Position numbers and translations under genes: made by a program
The notes under the pieces: model-generated
Seen by the model: only the letters and a program-made list of their open reading frames with translations
Told to the model about the DNA's origin: nothing
The model's database searches: none
Shown: positions 7,694 to 13,151 of the stretch, piece by piece
Numbering within the stretch: position 1 is the stretch's first letter
How the letters are laid out: each line of letters starts with the position of its first letter
Assembly: GCA_964468125.1 (NCBI GenBank)
Contig: CAYXVF010000142.1
Location: forward strand, 1-13,151
DNA from: CAYXVF01 sp964468125
GTDB lineage: Bacteria; Myxococcota; XYA12-FULL-58-9; CAYXVF01
Reading direction: 5' to 3'
DNA: 13,151 nucleotides

Positions 7694-8298
7694 CACTCAA
7701 CGTCTTACTAACACTCGTACTCCTGCAGACGGGTGGAGAATGGGAGCTCGCCGAGCGCGACGAAGGACTCGAGGTGTGGACGCGCGAGCGGGGTGGGTCG
7801 AGCTTCGACGAGGTGATGGCGCGCATTCGTATCGCGGCGTCCGCGGAGCAGACCTGGGCGGTCCTCGAGGATGTCGCGCGCTATCGCGAGTTCATGCCCT
7901 ATCTCGAGGACGCAGCAATCCTCGAACGGATCGGTGACTCGGTCCTCTACCAGTACCAGAAGATCGATCCGCCGATTCTGTCCGCGCGCGACGTGATCAT
8001 GCGGGTGGAGACCGAGCGGTCCGCTGGCGTCTATCGCCGTCGCTATCACGCCGCGCATCATCCGTCCGCCCCCTCGCCGGATGAGGACACGGTCCGCCTG
8101 ACGCTGCTCGAAGGGGAATGGACCGTGCAGATCGCGGGAGACGACGCCAGCGTGCTGACCTACGTCGTTTTTGCCGACCCGGGAGGAAGCGTTCCCGCCT
8201 GGGCCGCCAACTATGCGAACACCATCAGTATACCCCGCTTGATGGCGGCGTTGCGCCAGCGGGTAGAGCATCTTCGGGCACGTTCCCTCGACGGGTGA
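7690..8298 (+). CDS. START/SRPBCC lipid-binding-fold protein, probably exported
   Basis: The protein has 202 residues and begins with GTG inside GTGA (7690-7693), overlapping the YkgJ-type gene; GAGGAAAA at 7681-7688 is the ribosome binding site. Residues 1-14 are hydrophobic and fit a short signal peptide or anchor, though without basic residues. The rest is a START-like fold: a WELAERDEGLEVW opening strand (17-30), the SAEQTWAVLEDVARYREFMPYL helix-loop (51-72), SARDVIMRVE (98-107) and the C-terminal helix introduced by GGSVPAWAANYANT (165-178). This fold forms a hydrophobic pocket for lipids, polyketides or sterols. The ligand is not deducible. Coupling to the metal-cluster protein suggests a joint envelope or lipid function, which is inference only. 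Confidence 0.82.
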   Translation: MTLNVLLTLVLLQTGGEWELAERDEGLEVWTRERGGSSFDEVMARIRIAASAEQTWAVLEDVARYREFMPYLEDAAILERIGDSVLYQYQKIDPPILSARDVIMRVETERSAGVYRRRYHAAHHPSAPSPDEDTVRLTLLEGEWTVQIAGDDASVLTYVVFADPGGSVPAWAANYANTISIPRLMAALRQRVEHLRARSLDG

Positions 8299-8305
8299 TG
8301 CACGC

Positions 8306-8347
8306 AAAAAATTTGGCGCCTGAGTCGGCTCGGGCACTATGGCGCCA
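8306..8347 (-). terminator. Possible minus-strand intrinsic terminator / start-codon hairpin
   Basis: TGGCGCC (8314-8320) and GGCGCCA (8341-8347) form a perfect 7-bp stem with a 20-base loop. Read on the minus strand, the stem is followed by AATTTTTT (8313-8306), as in an intrinsic terminator. It could stop minus transcripts that run past the ferredoxin gene. On the plus strand the stem includes the A of the lipoprotein ATG. The loop is long, so this is tentative. Confidence 0.35.
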
Positions 8348-8922
8348 TGCTGCGCCCGCTCATCCTCGTGTGCCTGATCGGCATGGTCGCCGCTTGCGGA
8401 GAACCCGCACGTCCGCCCTTGCTCGGCCAGGCTCCCGGCGGAGACATCGAGCTCGCCCGCTCGCAGGTTCTCCGGGCTCTCCGAGAGCTCGAGCGAGCGC
8501 CGCTCGAAGTCCGTGGAGTCGAGTTCGACCCGGATCCCGTCGGCTATTTGCGCGCCGTCTACTGGGCTGCAGGGGTGGATCTATTCGAGCCCGAGGTCGC
8601 AACCGACCCGACCGCCGACGGATGGACCGTGATCGAAGCGAGCGCCCGGCGCCGCGGACAGCTTCACCGCGCCACGCCGCGCCAAGGTGACCTCGCCCTC
8701 TTCCGCGAGAAGAATGGCCGACTCTTCATGGCCGCCGTCGTCACGGACGTGACCGACGACGCGGTCTCCCTACGCGGCTGGTTTTCCCTCGGACCCGAGG
8801 GTGTCGAGATGCCCATCAGAGTCAGCAAAGAGGGTGAGGGTACATTCCTGGCTGCCGGCGAAACGCTCCGAGACGCGTTTGCGGGCTATGTGGATCCCTT
8901 CCGCCTGGATCCCTTTCGCTGA
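8347..8922 (+). CDS. Lipoprotein of unknown function, NlpC/P60-like pattern without catalytic residues
   Basis: The protein has 191 residues. MLRPLILVCLIGMVAAC is a signal peptide with a lipobox and acylated Cys17. The body recalls NlpC/P60 or CHAP-type peptidases: DPVGYLRAVYWAAGVDLF (63-80) lines up with the usual DCSGLV..VY...GI.L helix, and PRQGDLALF (111-119) with PGDLVFF. The Cys is replaced (DPVG), and the expected His strand is FMAAVVTDV (127-135) with no His. If the resemblance is real, the protein is a non-catalytic relative, perhaps binding cell wall peptides. No Shine-Dalgarno is visible before the ATG, and the gene follows the START gene by 48 bases. Gene existence is fairly sure; fold assignment is weak. 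Confidence 0.72.
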   Translation: MLRPLILVCLIGMVAACGEPARPPLLGQAPGGDIELARSQVLRALRELERAPLEVRGVEFDPDPVGYLRAVYWAAGVDLFEPEVATDPTADGWTVIEASARRRGQLHRATPRQGDLALFREKNGRLFMAAVVTDVTDDAVSLRGWFSLGPEGVEMPIRVSKEGEGTFLAAGETLRDAFAGYVDPFRLDPFR

Positions 8923-8930
8923 GCCGCAAG

Positions 8931-9218
8931 TTACTTTTTGAAGCGTGACGGGTAGTCGTCGCCGAAGCCCTTGTCCGGGTGGAGCTGTACGGCGCGCTCG
9001 AGCAGAGTCTTTTCGGTCTCGTTGTTGTTCGGATCGGTCACGCAGCAATCCACCGGGCACACGGCGGCGCACTGCTCTTCGTCAAAGTGACCGACGCACT
9101 CGGTGCAACGGTCTGGGTCGATGATGTAGGTCTCTTCGCCTTCGCTGATCGCTTCGTTTGGGCACTCAGGCTCGCAGGCGCCGCAGTTGATGCATTCTTC
9201 TGTGATCATCGTGGCCAT
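8931..9218 (-). CDS. YfhL-type 2[4Fe-4S] ferredoxin
   Basis: The protein has 95 residues. Cluster I uses CINCGACEPEC (Cys9, 12, 15, with Cys19 normally ligating cluster II). The second motif is CTEC...C...CP (Cys38, 41, 50, 54), with an eight-residue insertion between its second and third Cys; this insertion and a C-terminal helix of about 35 residues are typical of YfhL/Allochromatium-type ferredoxins. These have low, unequal redox potentials and act as cytosolic electron carriers. The opening MATMITEECINCG matches the family start, and a purine-rich GAGAG stretch lies upstream. Only 8 bases separate its stop from the convergent lipoprotein stop. It is the last gene of the minus-strand set, 31 bases after the binding-protein gene. 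The partner enzyme is not in the window. Confidence 0.93.
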   Translation of the reverse strand: MATMITEECINCGACEPECPNEAISEGEETYIIDPDRCTECVGHFDEEQCAAVCPVDCCVTDPNNNETEKTLLERAVQLHPDKGFGDDYPSRFKK

Positions 9219-9249
9219 AGTTCACTCTCTTTCTCTCCGCATGTCCGAC

Positions 9250-10311
9250 TTAATGAGCACCACTCTTCGTGTCAAGCGGCGACCCACCCGGTGTGGCCGA
9301 CTGCGGAGTGGTAGGGGGTTCAGACGTGGCAGGCGCGATGCCCGCCGCGGTCCCCACTCGTTCGAGGACCCGTCGAATGTCATCGTAGTGCCGATCATCG
9401 GCCGCCAAGAACCCGTTGATCCCGCTGCTGCTTCTCAGAATCTGGCGCCCCTGCTCCGTGCGTGTGTTGAGAGCGAGCAGCGCCTCCCGCAGACGCTCGG
9501 CGGTCGTCTCGGAGACCGACGGGACCACCACCACCGCGTCGTAGGGGATACGCCCGGTCTTTGCGAGGATGCGAAGGTCAGGCGGGCTACCTTTGGTGTC
9601 GAGGAATTCGGTTGCCGCGGCAAACGTCGCCCCCGCGTCGACCTTCTTTGTGCGCAGCGCTTCTATCACTGCGGCGTGGTCTCCTTTGAATTCGATCTTT
9701 CCGAAAAACTCTTCCGGCTCGATGCCCTGTTCGAGGAGGAAAGCGTAGGGGTAGAGGAAGCCGCTGGTGGAGCGTCGGTCTACAAAAGCGATGGAGCCTC
9801 CCTCGAGGTCTTCGAGCTCCGCGAGGCCCGAGTCCTCGCGTACGAGAATGTAGCTCGCGTAGGTCGGTGCCCCCTGCGCAATGGGGGTTGCGATCACCCG
9901 GAGCCCTTCCCGTCGCCTCGCAGTCAACACGTAGGCAAGCGGCGAGAGAATCGCGGCATCTACGTCTCCGTTCACGACCCGGTCGGTGATGTCGGCGTAG
10001 CTTTCCGGGATCACGAGCTCCACCGGCACCGCGAGGGATTCGGCGAGATGAGCCGTCAGCGGCCCATACTCGCGTTCCATGACTGATTTCGTTGCGATGG
10101 GCGTCACCGCGAAGCGAAGGCGCTCCTCTGGTACCGCGACCCTCGCCTCTGCCTCGGCGCTTCGGGGCTCCATTTCCGAAGACCCGTCGGGCGCGGACCC
10201 GCTACAGGCCAGCAGACCGCTGATGCACAGGGGCGCGAGAAGCCCCACCGACACCCCGCACCTAGAGCGATCGCGCTCGGGGCAGCTCCACTGTCGCTCT
10301 GAGCTCATCAT
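9250..10311 (-). CDS. PhnD-type phosphate/phosphonate-binding lipoprotein
   Basis: The protein has 353 residues. The N-terminus has a charged region, then a hydrophobic core ending in LLAC (Cys36), so it is a predicted lipoprotein. After a low-complexity spacer (37-62) comes a PhnD/PtxB-like periplasmic binding fold: LRFAVTPIATKSVMEREYGPL (65-85), the GDVDAAILSPLAYV segment (115-128), the FVDRRSTSGFLYPY hinge (176-189), GDHAAVIEAL (210-219) and VDAGATF (224-230). The STSG stretch is the usual oxyanion-binding site. The tail after about 320 is Pro/Ser/Thr-rich. AGGTGA (10323-10318) six bases before the ATG supports this start, although it lies 50 bases inside the cyclase gene. A GTG at 10254 is the alternative. 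No permease or ATPase gene is near, which points to a sensing role. The ligand is unproven. Confidence 0.9.
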   Translation of the reverse strand: MMSSERQWSCPERDRSRCGVSVGLLAPLCISGLLACSGSAPDGSSEMEPRSAEAEARVAVPEERLRFAVTPIATKSVMEREYGPLTAHLAESLAVPVELVIPESYADITDRVVNGDVDAAILSPLAYVLTARRREGLRVIATPIAQGAPTYASYILVREDSGLAELEDLEGGSIAFVDRRSTSGFLYPYAFLLEQGIEPEEFFGKIEFKGDHAAVIEALRTKKVDAGATFAAATEFLDTKGSPPDLRILAKTGRIPYDAVVVVPSVSETTAERLREALLALNTRTEQGRQILRSSSGINGFLAADDRHYDDIRRVLERVGTAAGIAPATSEPPTTPQSATPGGSPLDTKSGAH

Positions 10312-11614
10312 GGCGTGTCACCTGATTACGACCCCGCTCCTTCGATCGATAGAGCGCTTCGTCCGCATACTGTACCAGGGTTCGCCCGTCGCGCGCGTCA
10401 TGAGGGTAAAACGCGATTCCCACGGAAATCGTCAGGCGCCCCCCCGGCTGGGTGTGCTCCTTCGGGAACGGTTGCGTTTCAACCGCCTGCTGAAGCTTCA
10501 GTGCGGTCGCGTAGCCCTCCTCGAGCCCGGTATCGAGGAGGAGAATCACGAATTCTTCGCCGCCGTAGCGGGCGACGACATCGGTGGACCTCAGGTTGAC
10601 CTGCAGCAATGCGGCCAGCCGTTGAAGCAGCTCGTCTCCCGCTGGATGCCCGTGAGTGTCGTTGAAGGCCTTGAAGTGGTCGACATCGAGGAGGATCACC
10701 GCGAACTGGTGATGGGTTCTAGCCCCGCGACGCACTTCCATCTGGAGCTGTTCGAGAAAGTGGCGCCGATTGTGGAGCCCGGTCAGCGGATCGGTTCTTG
10801 CCAGGCGCTCGAGCTGTTCGTTGGCGTTCAGTAGCTGCACGTTCGCATTGGCGAGCTCGGCGGTGCGCTGCTCCACCTGCGCTTCGAGAGACTCGGTGTA
10901 GTCCTGGAGCTGTTGCGCCATGCCATTCAGTGCACGAGCGAGCTGTCCGACTTCGTCGCTCTGCCAAAGATTGACCCGAGCATCGAGCTGTCCGCGACCA
11001 AAACGCAGGGCCATACCGCGCATGCGCAGGACCGGGGTGATGACCAAAAACGAAAGAACGAAATATGCGACCGCTGTCGAGCAGAGCGCGAGCACGAGCG
11101 CGATGACGAGGACACTGTTGCGGCTTGCCGCGATGGCCGCCTCGAGTTCGGTGAGGTCAAAGGTGGCGCGCAGCGTTCCCCAGCGCAAGCCGCTCACCAC
11201 CGGCATGGCGACCACGAGCCGCGGAGCTCCATCCAGGTGCAACTCCTCCGTCAGGGGTCGTGCGCTGCGCAGCGCGCGCTGGGTGAGCGCGTCGCCGTAG
11301 ACTTTGCCGAACTCTCCGTCGCGCGTGTGCGCAACGACGCGACCCTCAAAGTCGAGCACCGCGAGCGATTCGAGATTGAGCTCGCTCGAAGCCTCGCTGA
11401 ACTCGACGACATAGTTGTCGATGGCAGGAGTATCGTTGTTGGCCATGGCGACCGCCGACGGGATCGCAAACGCGCGCAGAAGCGCCACTCCGCGCTGACG
11501 CATTTCCTGCATGAAGATCTGTCGCTCGGACCGGATGGTGTAGACGCCATAAACCGCGAAGACCGCGGTAATCAGGAGTCCCACCGCCAGCCCTAGCTTG
11601 AGCCGTAGACCCAT
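10262..11614 (-). CDS. Membrane diguanylate cyclase (periplasmic sensor-HAMP-GGDEF)
   Basis: The protein has 450 residues from the ATG at 11614; GTG codons at 11623 and 11620 are alternative starts. TM1 is about 6-27, a periplasmic sensor region of about 140 residues follows, TM2 is about 168-192, then HAMP (193-245), a coiled-coil-like helix (240-272) and the GGDEF domain (about 275-435). The active site reads GGEEF (351-355), an active variant; DVDHFKAFND (310-319) holds metal-binding Asp. RSTD (342-345), five residues before GGEEF, is the c-di-GMP inhibitory I-site. The enzyme should make c-di-GMP from two GTP under periplasmic control and be product-inhibited. The periplasmic part resembles dCACHE/sCACHE-style sensors only loosely. 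The downstream binding-protein gene overlaps its 3' end, so the two are probably coexpressed and may act together. Confidence 0.93.
   Translation of the reverse strand: MGLRLKLGLAVGLLITAVFAVYGVYTIRSERQIFMQEMRQRGVALLRAFAIPSAVAMANNDTPAIDNYVVEFSEASSELNLESLAVLDFEGRVVAHTRDGEFGKVYGDALTQRALRSARPLTEELHLDGAPRLVVAMPVVSGLRWGTLRATFDLTELEAAIAASRNSVLVIALVLALCSTAVAYFVLSFLVITPVLRMRGMALRFGRGQLDARVNLWQSDEVGQLARALNGMAQQLQDYTESLEAQVEQRTAELANANVQLLNANEQLERLARTDPLTGLHNRRHFLEQLQMEVRRGARTHHQFAVILLDVDHFKAFNDTHGHPAGDELLQRLAALLQVNLRSTDVVARYGGEEFVILLLDTGLEEGYATALKLQQAVETQPFPKEHTQPGGRLTISVGIAFYPHDARDGRTLVQYADEALYRSKERGRNQVTRHDELRATVELPRARSL
10318..10323 (-). promoter_or_regulatory. Ribosome binding site of the PhnD-type gene, inside the cyclase gene
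   Basis: AGGTGA on the minus strand precedes the ATG at 10311 by six bases. It lies within the cyclase coding sequence and decides in favour of the upstream, overlapping start of the binding protein. Confidence 0.65.
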
Positions 11615-11782
11615 GGGCACCACCGCCGGGGAGCGCCCTCAACAGACGGACGCAGCTGCCCCCGGAACTTCCCGGTTATCGCGGCCCGGTCCCACGAGGG
11701 TTCCCCTAAATTCCGGCAGCGGGACACTTCGCGCGAGTACCACGTCGCTCGGTCTCCAATCCCGTCCCTCACCGCAATTCGG

Positions 11783-11810
11783 TTGACAGACTCCAAAGGC
11801 CTTGTGTAAG
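11783..11810 (+). promoter_or_regulatory. Sigma-70-type promoter for tRNA-Leu (and perhaps secG)
   Basis: A perfect -35 TTGACA (11783-11788) is followed after 16 bases by TGTAAG (11805-11810), four of six matching TATAAT. Transcription would begin near 11817, about 13 bases before the tRNA. It is the best promoter-like site in the window. The rest of the 11615-11829 gap must also hold the cyclase promoter on the minus strand, which I could not identify. Confidence 0.65.
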
Positions 11811-11829
11811 AGGCCGCTCTCCACTGCGT

Positions 11830-11916
11830 GCGGCGGTGGCGGAATTGGTAGACGCGCTAGCTTGAGGGGCTAGTGGGGGAAACCTCGTGGAAGTTCGAGT
11901 CTTCTCCGCCGCACCA
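11830..11916 (+). tRNA. tRNA-Leu (anticodon GAG)
   Basis: A full class II tRNA of 87 bases with an encoded CCA end (11914-11916). The acceptor stem pairs GCGGCGG (11830-11836) with CCGCCGC (11906-11912), with discriminator A at 11913. The D-arm has the typical GGAATTGGTAGAC. The anticodon stem CTAGC/GCTAG (11857-11861/11869-11873) encloses loop TTGAGGG with anticodon GAG (11864-11866), which reads CUC and CUU. A long variable arm (GGGG/CCTC type) follows, then a T-arm with TTCGAGT. Layout matches bacterial leucine tRNAs. secG starts 26 bases downstream with no terminator between. Confidence 0.96.
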
Positions 11917-11942
11917 AATACAGATCGAAATTCGACGGCGCC

Positions 11943-12452
11943 ATGGAACTGCTGATCACGATCCTTCACGTTACCACCTGTCTGGTGCTGATCCTGACCG
12001 TTCTCCTGCAATCCGGAAAAGGCGGCGGCATGGGCGCTGCGCTCGGCGGCGGAGGCGGCGGTGCCGGTTCACAGATCTTCGGCGGCCGCGGCGCTAGCAC
12101 CTTCCTGACTCGCATCACGAGCGGTGCCGCCATCATCTTCTTCCTGACCTCGATCACCCTCGCGGGCCTAGGCTCGCGAAAGGAATCGACCGGTGAGCGC
12201 CTGTTGCGCGAAAAGCAGGAGCAGGGCGGCAGCCTCTCGGGCGAAGGCGACGGCGGCAGCACGGACACCGCAGAAGATGCACCCATCGAAGGCGAGGCGG
12301 CCGACGATACGAGCTCGAGCGCGCCCGCGAACGACGAAGCGCCCGTAGAAGCCCGGGAGCCTGCCGATGCCGCATCTGAGACCGAGGCCGCGCCCGTCGA
12401 CGAACCGGCAACCGACGGCGCGGAAGAGCCTTCTTCCGACGATGCCCCGTAA
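11943..12452 (+). CDS. secG: Preprotein translocase subunit SecG with long acidic tail
   Basis: The protein has 169 residues, against about 75-130 in most SecG. TM1 is about 3-22, then LLQSGKGGGMGAALGGGGGG (21-40), a Gly-rich cytosolic loop ending in FGGRGASTFL (46-55), and TM2 about 57-75. This is the standard SecG layout; SecG assists SecYEG and SecA in protein export at the inner membrane. Residues 80-169 form an acidic Ala/Glu/Asp/Pro-rich tail with no predicted fold. No clear Shine-Dalgarno is seen before the ATG. It follows tRNA-Leu(GAG) closely and may be cotranscribed with it. tpiA, a frequent upstream neighbour of secG, is not here. Confidence 0.93.
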   Translation: MELLITILHVTTCLVLILTVLLQSGKGGGMGAALGGGGGGAGSQIFGGRGASTFLTRITSGAAIIFFLTSITLAGLGSRKESTGERLLREKQEQGGSLSGEGDGGSTDTAEDAPIEGEAADDTSSSAPANDEAPVEAREPADAASETEAAPVDEPATDGAEEPSSDDAP

Positions 12453-12484
12453 GCCTCTCAAATCTTCGATTCCCATTGAGAGGC
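12453..12484 (+). terminator. Hairpin terminator after secG
   Basis: GCCTCTCAA (12453-12461) and TTGAGAGGC (12476-12484) are perfect 9-base inverted repeats with a 14-base loop, starting immediately after the secG stop codon. A T-rich TTCTTT follows only at 12494-12499, so it is not a textbook intrinsic terminator, but the position fits the end of the tRNA-secG transcript. Confidence 0.6.
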
Positions 12485-12757
12485 CAGCTACGCTTCTTTC
12501 ATGAGCGATGGAGCAGTCTGCTTTTGCTCACGGCAGGGGCCCGCGCCGATACGGTTAGCGTGCCCGACAGCGCCGCGATTCGTTGCGTGAACGACGAGAG
12601 CTGCCGCGGCAGCTTTGGGGCCATCGGCGCCTCCTGTTCGATCGACCTCCAAGACGGCACACGCTGCCGCTGCACAGCGAGCGTCAACGCAGCGATCCCC
12701 GAGGGCGACGTCGTCTTCATCGTCGAGGCGATCGCGGTGTTGCGATTGGTGTCGTAG
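12476..12757 (+). CDS. Doubtful small Cys-containing exported protein or remnant
   Basis: An open frame of 93 residues starts only with TTG at 12476, which lies inside the 3' arm of the secG hairpin, and has no in-frame ATG. The product shows a possible signal peptide (WSSLLLLTAGARA, about 12-24), then a short segment with five Cys (CVNDESC, ASCSI, RCRC; about 37-66) and no recognised domain. Third codon positions are G/C-rich, as in real genes here. Either the true start is lost or lies elsewhere (a TTG near 12524), or this is the first part of a frame-disrupted gene continuing downstream. Confidence 0.35.
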   Translation: MRGQLRFFHERWSSLLLLTAGARADTVSVPDSAAIRCVNDESCRGSFGAIGASCSIDLQDGTRCRCTASVNAAIPEGDVVFIVEAIAVLRLVS

Positions 12758-13151
12758 GTGAAACTCCCTGCGAGACTCGGGGCGGCCATGTCCGCGGGGG
12801 CACTTCAAGCACGCGCCACGCCGGCAGCGGAGTCCGTCTGCGCCGAAAAGCTCACGCCGTCGTCGCGAGCGAGCTCTTCATAGGCCTCGGAGCTGAGCTC
12901 AGGGCGCGAGGAGACGAGTCGGAAGCGAGTGCGGTGGCGACGGCGTCCGGCGGATTAGCTACGCTCGCCCTCGACTTCACCGAACGGGAGCGTCCGTTCC
13001 TCGTAGCGATCGACAAAGCGGGCAACCGAAGCGTGCCGGTGCGCCCCGCGGCGGGTCGACGCCGTGCTGACCACTCAGGGACGCGCACCCCACCTTCGCA
13101 ACAGAATGGCAGATTGTTTCCACGGCGAGCTCCCCACCGCCGGCGAGGGGG
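12758..13151 (+). other. 394 bases without an intact gene; coding-like fragment in frame 1
   Basis: No convincing gene is seen. Frame 1 is open from 12559 to the right edge but has no ATG. Between about 12946 and 13041 it reads SGGLATLALDFTERERPFL and then AIDKAGNRSVPV, which looks like the end of a beta-sandwich (fibronectin III/Ig-like) domain and has good codon use. Frame 2 has a short reading from GTG 12758 (MKLPARLGAAMSAGALQA..., 41 residues) resembling a signal peptide. Together these could be pieces of a frameshifted secreted-protein gene, or an intact gene starting further on. Minus-strand frames here look like shadows. Confidence 0.3.

Noticed and set aside
11830..11916. tRNA-Leu 3' end as an integration (att) site
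   Set aside because: No integrase gene, no repeated copy of the tRNA 3' end and no change in base composition are seen nearby.

Overview
The window is high-GC DNA with very dense coding and strong G/C at third codon positions. The gene mix suggests a Gram-negative predatory or gliding-type bacterium of the Myxococcota (former Deltaproteobacteria) or a close relative. The clues are a secreted Asn-Gly-linker/Cys-rich repeat protein, a cytosolic eukaryote-like Ser/Thr kinase beside a soluble GAF histidine kinase, several lipoproteins and an alanine/acid-rich SecG tail. The lineage is inferred from gene style only; there is no rRNA or marker gene that settles it.

Layout. (1) Bases 3-584 (+) are the 3' part of a secreted Cys-rich protein, read in frame 3 and open at the left edge. 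(2) Bases 636-3287 (-) encode a complete M1 zinc aminopeptidase with a lipoprotein signal. (3) A run of six plus-strand genes follows (3374-8922): GAF-GAF histidine kinase, Ser/Thr kinase (4-base overlap), Smr-domain protein, membrane-anchored YkgJ-type cysteine-cluster protein (1-base overlap), START/SRPBCC protein (GTG start, 4-base overlap), and a lipoprotein with a faint NlpC/P60-like pattern that lacks the catalytic Cys and His. (4) A minus-strand set (11614 down to 8931) contains a membrane diguanylate cyclase, a PhnD-type phosphate/phosphonate-binding lipoprotein whose start lies 50 bases inside the cyclase gene, and a YfhL-type 2[4Fe-4S] ferredoxin. (5) On the plus strand, a promoter-like TTGACA/TGTAAG precedes tRNA-Leu(GAG) and then secG, with a 9-bp perfect hairpin right after secG. 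(6) The last ~670 bases hold coding-like fragments in two frames and no convincing intact gene.

How the genes may work together. Two signalling modules stand out. The histidine kinase/Ser-Thr kinase pair is translationally coupled and fully cytosolic, has no response regulator nearby, and the histidine kinase carries a histone-like basic tail. The second is an orphan solute-binding lipoprotein with a GGDEF enzyme but no ABC permease or ATPase, which suggests ligand-controlled c-di-GMP synthesis rather than transport. The tRNA-secG block is housekeeping. No CRISPR array, transposase, integrase, riboswitch or rRNA was seen.
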